Shown here piece by piece: positions 17,901-27,751 of a stretch of DNA of 50,065 nucleotides (its first letter is position 1; each line of letters opens with the position of its first letter). Source of the stretch: Klebsiella pneumoniae (GTDB lineage Bacteria > Pseudomonadota > Gammaproteobacteria > Pseudomonadales > Azotimanducaceae). The stretch is from assembly GCA_945861675.1 (NCBI GenBank), contig CAMAVY010000005.1:1-50065 (forward strand), given 5' to 3'. Position numbers and translations under genes: made by a program. A model generated the notes under the pieces. It searched no databases, was not told the DNA's origin, and saw nothing but the letters and a program-made list of their open reading frames with translations.

Positions 17901-18193
17901 TACACGTGCTTCACGCCTTCGATGGCGCCGAGCTTCTGCTGCAGCGGAAACGCCACAAGGCTTTCCACGTCAGCCACAGCGGCACCCGGAAACGGCACGA
18001 ACACATTGGCGAAGGTGACGTCGATCTGCGGCTCTTCTTCACGCGGCGTGATGAACACGGCGATGACGCCCAGCAGCAGCCCCACCAACGCCAGGATTGG
18101 CGTGAGCGGATTGTCCTGAAACGTGCGGGCAAGCCGCCCCGAAATGCCCAACCGACGTGCAGTCACATCGGCCATCGCAGGTTCGGTACTCAC
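14945..18193 (-). CDS. RND efflux transporter permease (AcrB superfamily)
   Basis: A 1082-residue inner-membrane proton-driven exporter. It shows the usual layout: TM1 (about 33-48), then PREEEPQI (50-57) at the start of the periplasmic porter domain, a cluster of membrane helices in mid-protein (SVIALVLFALG, FALIFSIGILVDDAIVIVEN), a second TM after residue 540 (AGILLALLLSVALPVLQMV) with its porter domain, and terminal helices (GMIALGGILVRNSILLVDF). The PREEEPQI signature and DDAIV motif mark the proteobacterial group related to heavy-metal and solvent RND pumps. The start overlaps the adaptor stop by 4 bases (ATGA), so the two form one operon; no outer-membrane channel gene is adjacent. Confidence 0.93.
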   Translation of the reverse strand: MSTEPAMADVTARRLGISGRLARTFQDNPLTPILALVGLLLGVIAVFITPREEEPQIDVTFANVFVPFPGAAVADVESLVAFPLQQKLGAIEGVKHVYAVSRPGMAVVTVEFDVGLPRRDAILRVYNQVYSNQDFLPAGLGAGPVLVRPMGIDDVPVMTITLWQNESHTGATELARVATTLEAELKRVPGTRDVYTVGAPTRAVLVALDAARLNAYGLTVSELGAALLATNSVAEAGERVRNGQVVPLTVGTYLADADEVAQLVIGLQAGKPVYLADVAQIRSGGDTPTQYVWHRPGATAWQSGIAPAVTLAISKQPGRNAADITRAISARLQALQNVLIPAGVHVEVTRDYGATANEKANQLIMKLLFATLSVIALVLFALGRREALVVGTAVVLTLALTLAASYFMGFTINRVSLFALIFSIGILVDDAIVIVENIHRHRTLHDMPLRQAIPLAVDEVGGPTILATFAVIAALLPMAFVQGFLGPYMRPIPINASAGMLLSLMVALVVTPWLALRLLGGTHTQVDEAAPVRVDRADRDDRVAVFFDRLIRPFLSGQHARRRRHFVYAGILLALLLSVALPVLQMVVMKMMPFDNKNEFQVIVDLPEGTALEDTNALLETLASELIKVPEVVNVQGYAGTAAPVNFNGLVRQYYLRAAANQGDLQVNLKAKSDRSRASHAIARSVRPALARIASTWNASLKVVEVPPGPPVLSPLVAEVYGMDAEKVRRIALALAEIFRRTPGLVDIDTSVESNAPRQVLLVDRNRAARLGVSQAELAATLRTALSGRDVTYLHDGQARHAIPIRLRMPSGDTAYLEQLMGLRVRAAGGALVPLSELVRVQNARWQQAAYHKDMAPLAYVFADEAGDFDSPLYGMFAVAGKVDSTLIEGEQLQQYYTQAPADNLSYGIKWDGEWQITYETFRDMGLAYAFGLVLIYLLIVAQFRSYAMPLLIMAPIPLTAIGVLPGHALLGAQFAATSMIGMIALGGILVRNSILLVDFIQHARAEGQSLEDAVVAACAVRARPIALTALAAALGALFILNDPVFNGLAVSLIFGLITSTALTLIVIPLVYFGWQQRVANR

Positions 18194-19293
18194 TGCTCTG
18201 CCACACGGCGTGCGCTGACCATGAGGCGCGCCACTGCAGCGGCCGCATCCACAACGACCTGCTCACCATCGCGCAGGCCCGCGTGTACTTCGACCGCCGC
18301 GCCGTGTCGGTGCCCAAGCCGCACCTGACGCAACTGCAGATCAGCGCCGTTAAGCACGTAAACGGCCGTGAGCTCACTGCGCTGCAGCACTGCGGTCCAA
18401 GGCACCTGACGCTGCGGCTCGGTGCCCACCACAAACGCTACTTTCACCGTGGTGCCGGGCGTAAGCGCCGCGCCGTTCGCGGGCAGCCCAAGTCGCACCT
18501 CAATGGAGTGGGTCTGCGGATCTGCGTAGGGAAATATCTTCAGATCACGCGCTGCAATGCGCGCGGCGCCAGCGCTGTCGAGCAGAATGGCTGCGCTGCT
18601 GTGTGTACGAATGCTCTCGGCCTCACTTTGCGGCACCACAACGCTGATGCGCATGTCGCCTGCGCCGATACCCGACAGCAGCGGCTGCCCTGGTTGAACG
18701 GCCTCGCCAACCTCAACGTGCCGCCGCGTAACAACGCCAGCAAACGGCGCGCGCACGACCGTGTACTGCAGCTGTTCATTGGCGGCGCGCAATGCAGCGC
18801 GTGCAGACTCGAGCAGCGCGCCGGTCGTGTCGCGCCGCGCCATGGCCTGATCGAACTGCGCGCGCGCCACCAGCTTGCGCGCGTACACGGTTTGAATGCG
18901 GTTGAAGTCGGCCGTGGCCTCACGGTGCGCGGCTTCCGCACCACGCAGCTGTGCCTCCGCCTGGCGTTGCGCGGACTGTTGCTCGATCGCCGTGAAGCGA
19001 ACGATGACAGCGCCGGCCGGCACATGGTCATCGACGTCAAAGGGCAGTTCAGTCACGCGGCCCGAGGTCTCTGCAGACACGGTGCCTTGATTCACGGCTT
19101 CCACCACGCCATCCCATACGCGCTCAAGCGGCACGGGGCGCAATTGCGTCTGCACGGTGGCGAGCGTCTTGTTGGCATCGCCGGTGACACCGGCAGCGAC
19201 GGGCTTGCCTGCATCGTCACCACATCCGCAGAGCACAGACACACCGACGACCAGAGCCCAGGCCCAAGAATGAACACGCATCAGAGAGTCCAA
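18190..19293 (-). CDS. RND efflux periplasmic adaptor (HlyD/AcrA family)
   Basis: A 367-residue membrane-fusion protein linking the RND pump to an outer-membrane channel. The N-terminus is a lipoprotein-like signal ending LCGC (Cys24). The barrel-sandwich halves are visible (GTVSAETSGRVTELPFDVDD near 90 and VRAPFAGVVTRRHVEVGE near 195), separated by an alanine/glutamine-rich coiled-coil hairpin (IEQQSAQRQAEAQLRGAEAA onward). It heads the operon with the permease and is transcribed away from the ArsR repressor; the likely operator at 19376-19391 is about 83 bases upstream. Confidence 0.92.
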   Translation of the reverse strand: MDSLMRVHSWAWALVVGVSVLCGCGDDAGKPVAAGVTGDANKTLATVQTQLRPVPLERVWDGVVEAVNQGTVSAETSGRVTELPFDVDDHVPAGAVIVRFTAIEQQSAQRQAEAQLRGAEAAHREATADFNRIQTVYARKLVARAQFDQAMARRDTTGALLESARAALRAANEQLQYTVVRAPFAGVVTRRHVEVGEAVQPGQPLLSGIGAGDMRISVVVPQSEAESIRTHSSAAILLDSAGAARIAARDLKIFPYADPQTHSIEVRLGLPANGAALTPGTTVKVAFVVGTEPQRQVPWTAVLQRSELTAVYVLNGADLQLRQVRLGHRHGAAVEVHAGLRDGEQVVVDAAAAVARLMVSARRVAEQ

Positions 19294-19373
19294 AGTGTGG
19301 TGAAGGAGACAGCGCGTGAACCAGCATCAGGTCCATGCCACGATGCTCAATCTCTATCAGGCAGATTTGGGCA

Positions 19374-19393
19374 ATATTAGACCTACCTAATGT
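19374..19393. promoter_or_regulatory. Likely ArsR-family operator between the RND operon and the repressor
   Basis: An AT-rich inverted repeat, ATTAG-ACCTAC-CTAAT (19376-19391), stands out in otherwise GC-rich DNA. It lies 83 bases upstream of the RND adaptor start and 140 upstream of the repressor GTG. The ATTAG half-sites resemble those described for BigR-type ArsR repressors. It could serve both divergent promoters. Confidence 0.55.
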
Positions 19394-19530
19394 GAATCAG
19401 CCACCCCGCCACACGCCTGATCCATATCAAGAAAAGCACCAACACTCTGCATTACCGCCCCGGACATTCAGATTCCGTCGGCCGCTTGTGCAGTATCGTT
19501 GGCGCCTTCCTGCCTAAACAGGGCCGCATC

Positions 19531-19863
19531 GTGCCTGCCTCTCCAACAGTGACCGCGCGTCAGTTCCAGGCCCATGCAGGCGAGGCCGCGCGCCTGCTGA
19601 AGGTGTTGGCCAACGAACACCGCCTTGCGGTGCTGTGCCAGCTGATGTCGGGTGAACTCAGCGTCAGCAATCTGAATGCGCGCATCGAACTCAGCCAATC
19701 GGCGTTGTCACAGCACCTCGCTGTGCTGCGCAACGAACAACTGGTGACAACCCGCCGCGAGGCACAGGAAGTGTTCTATTCACTGGTAGAAGGTCCCGTG
19801 CACGCGATCATTGCGACACTGCATGGAATTTACTGCACACCCAAGGCACGCCCACGCACATGA
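19531..19863 (+). CDS. ArsR-family repressor, BigR/YgaV/SqrR-like (thiol sensor)
   Basis: A 110-residue winged-helix repressor. Helix-turn-helix residues run LSVSNLNARIELSQSALSQH (positions about 43-62). Two cysteines stand where persulfide-sensing BigR, YgaV and SqrR have theirs: Cys36 in AVLCQLM and Cys102 in IIATLHGIYC. These two oxidise to a tri/tetrasulfide in the known proteins, relieving repression. GTG at 19531 is chosen because AGGG lies 7 bases upstream and the length matches the family; TTG at 19486 is an alternative. Its stop overlaps the SOUL gene by 4 bases. Confidence 0.85.
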   Translation: MPASPTVTARQFQAHAGEAARLLKVLANEHRLAVLCQLMSGELSVSNLNARIELSQSALSQHLAVLRNEQLVTTRREAQEVFYSLVEGPVHAIIATLHGIYCTPKARPRT

Positions 19864-20531
19864 ACACCAACCGCCGCGCGAAAGGCATCCCGGGCGCACT
19901 GCGTGCGTTGCTGGTGCTCGCGCTCACCACCGTATTGGCTCGGCCGGCCGCCGCGATCGAAGAGCCCGACTACACCAGCGTGCAACACGACGGAGCGCTG
20001 GAGATTCGCGACTACGCGTCGTATCTGCTTGCCGAGACCCGCGTCGAGGCGAACTTCGATGCCGCCGGCAACGAGGCATTCCGGCGCCTGTTCAGCTACA
20101 TCAGCGGCGCCAACAAGCAACAGCAGGACATCAGCATGACCGCGCCGGTGATCCAGCGCGCAGCAGACAATGGCAGCGGAACGTCGATCGCAATGACCGC
20201 ACCCGTCAACCAGGTCGCCGACGGCAAGGGCTACCGCGTCGCGTTCGTCGTGCCACGCAAGTTCAACCGCAGCACGGTGCCCACACCGACCGACGCACGC
20301 GTAACGATCCGCGAGGTCGCCGCGCAACGGGTGGCCGCGTGGCGCTTTTCGGGCCGCTGGACCGAGGCGGCATTCAAGGACGCGGAGACAAAACTGCGCG
20401 CCGCACTCAACCGCCTTGGTTATGTGGCAAGCGGCCCCGCCGTAACAGCCCGCTACAACGCCCCGTTCAGCCTGCCCTTCATGCGGCGCAACGAAGTGCT
20501 GATTCCCGTGCAGGCACGCGCCAGCCAATAG
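19860..20531 (+). CDS. SOUL heme-binding family protein, exported
   Basis: A 223-residue protein with a signal peptide (about residues 1-33, ending PAAA). The SOUL domain begins YTSVQHDGALEIRDYASYLL and contains the conserved SMTAPV motif twice (DISMTAPVI and IAMTAPVNQ), then FVVPRKFNRSTVPTP and RVAAWRFSGRW. Eukaryotic relatives bind heme; the bacterial ones are largely uncharacterised. ATG at 19860 sits in the repressor stop (ATGA), so it is translationally coupled to the ArsR gene and probably shares its regulation. Confidence 0.9.
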   Translation: MNTNRRAKGIPGALRALLVLALTTVLARPAAAIEEPDYTSVQHDGALEIRDYASYLLAETRVEANFDAAGNEAFRRLFSYISGANKQQQDISMTAPVIQRAADNGSGTSIAMTAPVNQVADGKGYRVAFVVPRKFNRSTVPTPTDARVTIREVAAQRVAAWRFSGRWTEAAFKDAETKLRAALNRLGYVASGPAVTARYNAPFSLPFMRRNEVLIPVQARASQ

Positions 20532-20643
20532 ACGGCGCAAATGGAACAGCGCCCACTGAACCCGGGTTGCTGAAGTCCGGCCATTGGGCACCGCGCGCAC
20601 TCTGATCGCATAAACTCCCGCGTCTTTTCGCCGGGACTCCTGA

Positions 20644-22002
<1,359 letters not shown>

Positions 22003-22082
22003 GCGGCGCGCGTGCAATGGCCGGCTGACACCGACCGCAGGCGAGACAACCAAGCGTGCGCAGGTGATGGGCTCACAAGAAA

Positions 22083-22147
22083 ACGGGCCCTCCGCTTGCG
22101 CGTCGGGCCCGTCATAAAGATCGACGGACCAGCCTTGTCGGCTGGCC
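22083..22147. terminator. Hairpins between convergent argG and TonB receptor genes
   Basis: Two stems lie in the 158-bp gap: ACGGGCCC/GGGCCCGT (22083-22112, 14-base loop) and CCAGCC/GGCTGG (22129-22145, 5-base loop). Neither has a long T-run, so they may slow or end transcription from both sides, but this is not certain. Confidence 0.5.
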
Positions 22148-22160
22148 CGGTCCCTTCAGA

Positions 22161-25082
22161 TCACTCGTCGCCTAACGTATACGTTAGGCCGACCTTGAAC
22201 ATCCGGCCCGTTGCACTATGGGTGAACGGGTCGTAGTTGAGTGCTTGCGCCACACGTGGCGGATCGTTATCCAGCAAGTTGAACACCGACGCGGTGACGT
22301 TCAGCTTGTCGTCCAGCAGCCCGACCGAATAGGTCATGTCCACAGTGACGTGCTGGTCCACGTAGTTGAAGTTATGGGCGACAAAGCGGGGCAGCGGGTC
22401 CTTGTACTTGTCCACATAGCGAATGTTCGTCGTGAGCCGGTGCGAGCCGTTGACGTAGCGCGTAAAGACGGTTCCCTTGAGCCTCGGCTTCGGCGTGAGT
22501 GGCGTGCCGTCATTCAGCCTGCCGGAGAAGTCCCCGCCCGGTGCCAGCAGAATGTCGTTGATGTCAACGAAGTCGGAGGCGACGTAGTCGTTCGTGTACG
22601 TCGCGTCTGCACCGACCGACAGTTCGCCACCGAGCACCGTGTCTTCGAAGTCGTACTGCGCGAAGGCGTCCACGCCCGAGGTCGTGAACCGACCACCGTT
22701 CAGGTAGTTGGTGTCCACACGCTCAAGCAGCGCAGGCGCGACGCCGAGCGGAAACACGTGCGCGCGCAGCCCCTGGCATCGTTCAGTGTTCTGGTTCGCG
22801 CCGCCGTTAGCGCACAGCCCCGTGCGGTAAGCGACTTCAATCTGATTGGGGTTCTCAACGATGAACGGATCTTCAACATCGAACTTCCAGTAGTCGAGCG
22901 ACGCATAAAGGCCGCCCAGCTGGACGATGACACCCAGGTTGCGCGCCACGGCCTTTTCCGCCTTCAGATCGGGGTTGCCGATGAAGTCGACAGCCTTATA
23001 GGCCTGAGCAGCGGCGAAGTTCACCAGCGCGGTTGCGCGTCCGCTCTGGGTGGACTGCGGCGGGCCGCGGAAAGTCGTCGAGATCGAACCACGAACCGCC
23101 AGCCACTCGGTGGCCTGCCAGCGGACGGCCAACTTCGGATCCAAGGTCGAACCAACGTCGCCGCCGTAGTCTTCGAAGCGCAACGCCAACTGCGCGTCAA
23201 GGGTATCGCTGATTGGCAGCTTCATCTCGCCAAACAACGCGTAGATCTTGCGTGAAGTATTCACATTGCGCGTGCCCGAGAGGAACGCGAGCGGGCCAGT
23301 AGCGGTGGTAAGTCCATTCTGACAGGCGTCGTACGCAGCCTGCGAAACATTGCCAATTGTCACGGAGAAGGGGTTGTTGAACTGACACGGACTCTCGTCG
23401 ACGTTGGTCAGGTCGTTAAGCTCGAGCTGATACTTCTCCGTCCGGCTTTGAACGCCGACAGCGAGGGCCACCGGGCCGCCCCCCAGTTGGTAAGGCGTCT
23501 CACCGCTGACCACGGCGTCGATGACAAGTAGCTCGTTGCGTGCCTGATAATTCTGCTTTCCGTACAACCAGCGGACCATCTCCGGCGAATTCGCAACCGC
23601 GGCGTTGTACTGCGGGTTGGTTGCACCGCGCACGAACGACTCACGAACCGCGGTCGAGAAGGGGTTGAAGTACTGACAGCCACCCACGCCCCGCACCCCA
23701 GTGGACGGGTTGCAGGCAGGGCCACCCAAGCCGTCCAGCGCAAACGCCATCCGTTCTACGTACATGTCCTGGCCAGATGTGTGGCGCTTACGTGTCGAGT
23801 AGTTTGCAGACAGTGTGTAATCCACGGCATCGCCGAACAACGAGCCTTCCAGCTTACCGCCGTAGCCGTAAGTGTCCGTCTCGCGCACGCCTTGTTGCGG
23901 GCCGCCGAACAGCCCGGCCGCACCCAGATAGCGGCTGAGCGAGTACACGCCTGGCCGAGTACCAACGAAGGTATCCAAGGCCGGATTTACGGCGCGCAAC
24001 GCGACCAGACCCGGGTGGGTCGCAGGGATGAACCGGTCAGCCGTATACAGTGACTGCGGCGGATAGGAAGGCGAGGTCTTCCAGTGATGCATCTGCATGG
24101 ACGAGTACATCGCCTCCAGGTGCAATGAGTGGTTGTCGTTGATGGTGTAGTTGTACTCGGCGTAGCTCTTGTAGGTGTCCTGCGGCTCGACAAGGTTGTC
24201 GAACTGCGTGAACTGGAAAGAACAACCGGCAGCCCGAGCGCCGAGCAGCACGGCGCAGCCCGGATCAGGCGTCGTATTCGCGGTAAGCGCCGCCAGGGGC
24301 GCAGACCCGTCAGCGTTCGCGCGCACGATGTTGCCGGGGTTCGACGTGGACGAGTAACCACCAAACAGATTGTCAAGGCGATCCTTGATTGCCCAGTCGC
24401 GATCAATCGCTCTGAGCTCGCTACGGCGATCCCACTCGACCGCCACCATGAAGTTCGAGTCTTCACCGGACCAGCCGAACACGCCCGCAACGTTGTGGTC
24501 GCCGTCAGACTCCTCGACAAACTGTTCGGAGACCTGGAACTCAAAACCTTCAAAGCCGGCACGCGTGATCATGTTCACCACACCGCCAATTGCATCGGAG
24601 CCGTAAAGGGCGGCCGCGCCGTCCTTCAACAACTCAAGTCGACCAATGGCGGACGTCGGGATGCCGGCGATGTCGACCCCGCCTTGCTCAGTTGCCACAA
24701 GGCGGTGCGAGTTAAGCATCACCAGCGTACGTGCGGCGCCAAGGCCCCGCAGGTTGATCGACACCGAGCCAACACCGCCGGGCGTACGGCCGTTGTCGAA
24801 CTGGTTGGTTTCGCCTTCGTTGCCTGACGTGACGTTCAGGTTGCGTACCAGTTCAAGCACGGTCGGCGCGCCAACATCCAGCAGATCCTGCTGGCTAAGC
24901 ACCGATACCGGCAACGCTGCATCTTCAGCGCTGCCTTTAATGTACGAGCCAGTGACGATCATTTCCTCTACGGGCGCAGCGCTTTCGGCTAGCGCGCCAG
25001 TTGCCGCCAGCACAAATGCACTCGCCAGAATCGAAAGGCCGCGCATACGGACGAGCCTCCCGTTGACAGGCTTATTGGTCAT
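22161..25082 (-). CDS. TonB-dependent outer-membrane receptor
   Basis: A 973-residue beta-barrel receptor importing a substrate at the expense of TonB energy. It has a signal peptide (cleavage near residue 33, ALAESA), a TonB-box-like EEMIVTGSYIK (39-49), the plug domain (SVLSQQDLLDVGAPTVLELV, then GRTPGGVGSVSINLRGLGAA and GVDIAGIPTSAIGRLELLKD) and a long barrel ending FKVGLTYTLGDE. The C-terminus lacks the usual final aromatic residue. ATG at 25082 is preferred for its GAGGGG site; an earlier start at 25115 would add 11 residues. No STN signalling domain is present. The substrate is unknown; no iron or vitamin genes are close. Confidence 0.93.
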   Translation of the reverse strand: MTNKPVNGRLVRMRGLSILASAFVLAATGALAESAAPVEEMIVTGSYIKGSAEDAALPVSVLSQQDLLDVGAPTVLELVRNLNVTSGNEGETNQFDNGRTPGGVGSVSINLRGLGAARTLVMLNSHRLVATEQGGVDIAGIPTSAIGRLELLKDGAAALYGSDAIGGVVNMITRAGFEGFEFQVSEQFVEESDGDHNVAGVFGWSGEDSNFMVAVEWDRRSELRAIDRDWAIKDRLDNLFGGYSSTSNPGNIVRANADGSAPLAALTANTTPDPGCAVLLGARAAGCSFQFTQFDNLVEPQDTYKSYAEYNYTINDNHSLHLEAMYSSMQMHHWKTSPSYPPQSLYTADRFIPATHPGLVALRAVNPALDTFVGTRPGVYSLSRYLGAAGLFGGPQQGVRETDTYGYGGKLEGSLFGDAVDYTLSANYSTRKRHTSGQDMYVERMAFALDGLGGPACNPSTGVRGVGGCQYFNPFSTAVRESFVRGATNPQYNAAVANSPEMVRWLYGKQNYQARNELLVIDAVVSGETPYQLGGGPVALAVGVQSRTEKYQLELNDLTNVDESPCQFNNPFSVTIGNVSQAAYDACQNGLTTATGPLAFLSGTRNVNTSRKIYALFGEMKLPISDTLDAQLALRFEDYGGDVGSTLDPKLAVRWQATEWLAVRGSISTTFRGPPQSTQSGRATALVNFAAAQAYKAVDFIGNPDLKAEKAVARNLGVIVQLGGLYASLDYWKFDVEDPFIVENPNQIEVAYRTGLCANGGANQNTERCQGLRAHVFPLGVAPALLERVDTNYLNGGRFTTSGVDAFAQYDFEDTVLGGELSVGADATYTNDYVASDFVDINDILLAPGGDFSGRLNDGTPLTPKPRLKGTVFTRYVNGSHRLTTNIRYVDKYKDPLPRFVAHNFNYVDQHVTVDMTYSVGLLDDKLNVTASVFNLLDNDPPRVAQALNYDPFTHSATGRMFKVGLTYTLGDE

Positions 25083-25418
25083 AGACAATCCCCTCTGTGT
25101 TATCGGCCGCGACAAGCGGACGCCCCCTCAGGCGTGGCCCCCCCGGGCGCGGACATGAAGCTACGTCACACGGTTCAGATACGCCCGTCGAATGAACCCC
25201 AAGAGCATGGGGGAAAGCAAGCCCTCGCCCGAGTTAACGGCCAGAAAACGCTGGTTTGGCGCAGAGAAATCGCAGAAATTCTGTGGTGCCGCCCCGGACG
25301 ACAAACCAGACGCGCCTGCGACTGGCTGACGACATGCTTACCGGGTACCGGCCAGCTCCACGTCCCGAACAGCATGGACAACGGGATTCACAGACTTGCT
25401 TTGAAGAGGCAGCGCGCA
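25083..25418. other. Intergenic gap between divergent TonB receptor and broken beta-lactamase gene
   Basis: This 336-bp stretch must hold the promoters of both divergent genes. No clear operator, hairpin or extra reading frame was found; the only sites recognised are the ribosome-binding sites at its two ends (CCCCTC at 25090-25095, read on the minus strand, and GAAGAGG at 25403-25409). Confidence 0.5.
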
Positions 25419-26793
25419 ATGTCGACACTCCGAATACGCACGCTGGCGCACGCGATCGCGGTGCTTGTACCCATGGTGTTGGTGTGCGTGGCGCTGCACA
25501 ACTCAGCGGCAGCCGCAGCTGCGGAAGCAGACCCAGCTCCGGAAACAGCAATCCCGGCAGCGCGCGATGTCCGCAACGACCCGCGTCTTCAATCCTTGCG
25601 CGACGCGATGCAAGCCGCGGTCACCGACGGACGCCTCGCAGGGGTAGTGACATTGGTCGCACAGCGCGGCCAACTGCTGAGCTTCGACGCGGTGGGCTAG
25701 ATGAACACGACCACACGCGAGCCGATGCCACGCGACGCCATCATGCGTATTGCTTCAATGTCGAAGCCCATCACCGGCGTTGCCATGATGATGTTGTACG
25801 AACAGGGCGAGTGGCGGCTGGACGATCCGGTGGCAAAGCACATCCCGGATGTTCGCCAACCTGCAGGTGCTGAACGCAAACGGCGAGCTTGAGCCGATGC
25901 GTTCAGCCATGACGATGCGGCAATTGATGAGCCACACGGCCGGTTTCGCATACGTACTCACGACCGCTACACCGGTTGATCAGATGTATCGCGATCAACG
26001 TGTGCTCGAGCGCAGCAGCAACCTGCAGGAGATGATCGCCAAGCTCGCGAAGCTGCCGCTCGCGTATCAGCCCGGCACGCACTGGCACTACAGCGTGTCT
26101 GTCGACATTCAAGGCTATCTGGTCGAGAAGCTGTCCGGACAGCGCTTCGACGATTTCCTGCGCACGCGGCTGTTCGTACCGCTCGGCATGACCGATACCG
26201 ACTTCGCAGTTGCAGCTGCCAAGCTGCCGCGGCTCGTGACTGTGCATACACGCAACGAACAAGGCGCGTTGCAACCCGCGCCGGAAATTCTGAACGCGGC
26301 AGCCACCATCAGACCCGGGTTGCTATCGGGAGGTGGTGGTTTGTTCTCAACTGCAACGGACTACTACCGCTTCTGCCAGATGCTGCTGAACAACGGCGAA
26401 CTGAACGGTGTGCGCATCCTGAAACCTGAGACGGTGGCGTTGATGCACAGCAACCAACTTCCCGAAGGGGTAGGTATTGGCGGCGGAACAGGCGGCACAT
26501 TCCCCGGTCAGCAGTTCGGCCTGGACTTCGCCATTTTCACGGGCGCAGGTGCCGCCGGCGCAGATCGCGCGCAACCCAAAGGCACCTACTGGTGGGGCGG
26601 CGCCTTCGGCACCTGGTTCTGGATCGACCCGACCAACGAGATCGTGATGGTGGGCATGATCCAGTACCGCGCGCGCCCGAACTTCACACGTACCACGCCG
26701 TCTGCCACGAACGCGGCCGCTCAGGCCGCAGGACGTGTCGATGTGCGTCAGCAATCGGCGGAGCTGGTGTATTCCGCACTCGCGCCTGAGTGA
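25419..26793 (+). pseudogene. Serine hydrolase (beta-lactamase/EstB family), disrupted by stop and frameshift
   Basis: The ATG at 25419 (GAAGAGG 9 bases upstream) begins an exported protein: signal MSTLRIRTLAHAIAVLVPMV, then VTLVAQRGQLLSFDAVG. A TAG at 25698 interrupts it; the same frame resumes with the active-site region [20 protein letters not shown] (SxxK serine codon at 25755). A one-base insertion near 25845 (CCGGATGTTC) shifts the frame, and the next one continues [16 protein letters not shown] through LMSHTAGFAY and WHYSVSVDIQGYLVEKLSG to the C-terminus. The family hydrolyses esters or beta-lactams in the periplasm. Both lesions together make a functional product unlikely. Confidence 0.8.
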
Positions 26794-26806
26794 ACGTCGA
26801 AGCCGC

Positions 26807-27661
26807 TCAGCCAGCGCCGGGCCCACTCGCGCCGGGCCCATCCGCACCAGGCCCACTCGCGCCGGGTAACGTGATCTGGCCGGTCATCATTGCTGCAGTA
26901 AAGCCGCCATCGACCAGCAGATTCACGCCATTCACATAGCCCGCAAGATCTGAGCCCAGGAACGCCAGGGCTTTGGCCTGATCGCGCGCCGTAGCAACGC
27001 GGCCTGCACCCTCAGCAATTGCCCAGTCGATGATTGCGTCGGTCATGGTCGCGCGGAAGTCAGGCAGCAACGGCGTATCCACCGGCGACGGGCACACGCT
27101 GTTTACGCGCACGCCCTGGCGAATGGCCGGGCGGCTCAACTGCATGGTGTACACCTGCACCGCCTGCTTCGAGAAGAAGTAGCCGTCTGCGATGACGGTC
27201 ATGTTGTCGTGCACCCAGGCGATGGACTCATCCCAGCTCGACAGATTGAGCAGGCTCTTGATGCGCTCGAAGTTGGTGGGCCATTGATTGCCCGCAGTCG
27301 ACGCCGTGTTAACGATCGCCCCGCCCTGATTCATGGTCGGCAGCAGCCGCTCCGTAAGACGCTTGAGGCCCAGAATGTTCACGCGCATTACCTGCTCGGC
27401 GGGACGCGTCGCAGCAACACCCGCGTTGTTGAACAACACCTCCACGCCAGCACCGATTGCTGCCGCAGCAGTGTCGATCGAGACCGGATTGCCCATGTCG
27501 GTTTCGATGAACCGTTCAACCGATTGCGTGGGCGCTTTGATGTCCAGCACCGTGATGTTGTCTGCGCCCAGTTCGCGCAGGACTTCGATCAGTGCCGCGC
27601 CAATGCCGGAATACGCGCCCGTGATGACGACCTTCTTGCCGGCGTAGGAGACTTCTTTCAT
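26807..27661 (-). CDS. SDR, 3-alpha-hydroxysteroid dehydrogenase/carbonyl reductase-like
   Basis: A 284-residue SDR. Cofactor motif TGAYSGIG (14-21), Asp40 favouring NAD, NNAG (78-81), Asn95, Ser121, and YFFSK (Tyr161, Lys165) are all present. The insertion between the Ser and Tyr strands is long, typical of the 3-alpha-HSD group. ATG at 27661 is chosen from the AGGGCAG site; an upstream start at 27715 would add 18 residues. The C-terminus after QITLP is an added Gly/Pro/Ala tail (GASGPGADGPGASGPGAG) encoded by a 15-bp tandem repeat. Confidence 0.87.
   Translation of the reverse strand: MKEVSYAGKKVVITGAYSGIGAALIEVLRELGADNITVLDIKAPTQSVERFIETDMGNPVSIDTAAAAIGAGVEVLFNNAGVAATRPAEQVMRVNILGLKRLTERLLPTMNQGGAIVNTASTAGNQWPTNFERIKSLLNLSSWDESIAWVHDNMTVIADGYFFSKQAVQVYTMQLSRPAIRQGVRVNSVCPSPVDTPLLPDFRATMTDAIIDWAIAEGAGRVATARDQAKALAFLGSDLAGYVNGVNLLVDGGFTAAMMTGQITLPGASGPGADGPGASGPGAG
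26813..26863 (-). repeat. 15-bp tandem repeat in the 3' end of the SDR gene
   Basis: Three 15-bp units (26819-26833, 26834-26848, 26849-26863) plus 6 bases encode the peptide repeat GASGP-GADGP-GASGP-GAG just before the stop codon. The reading frame is kept because the unit is a multiple of three. Confidence 0.9.
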
Positions 27662-27751
27662 TAAAGGCTGCCCTTTGGTGACGGTGCTTGCGGAGGATTG
27701 TTGCATTGATTCCATGCCGAAGAGCGATAGCGGCAGCGACGTTGCGGCAGC

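Noticed and set aside
17288-18328. Plus-strand frame of over 340 codons opposite the RND permease
   Set aside because: Antisense to a well-conserved permease; His/Arg-rich with no motifs.
18157-19380. Plus-strand frame of 407 codons opposite the RND adaptor
   Set aside because: Antisense shadow; the adaptor on the other strand has full domain structure.
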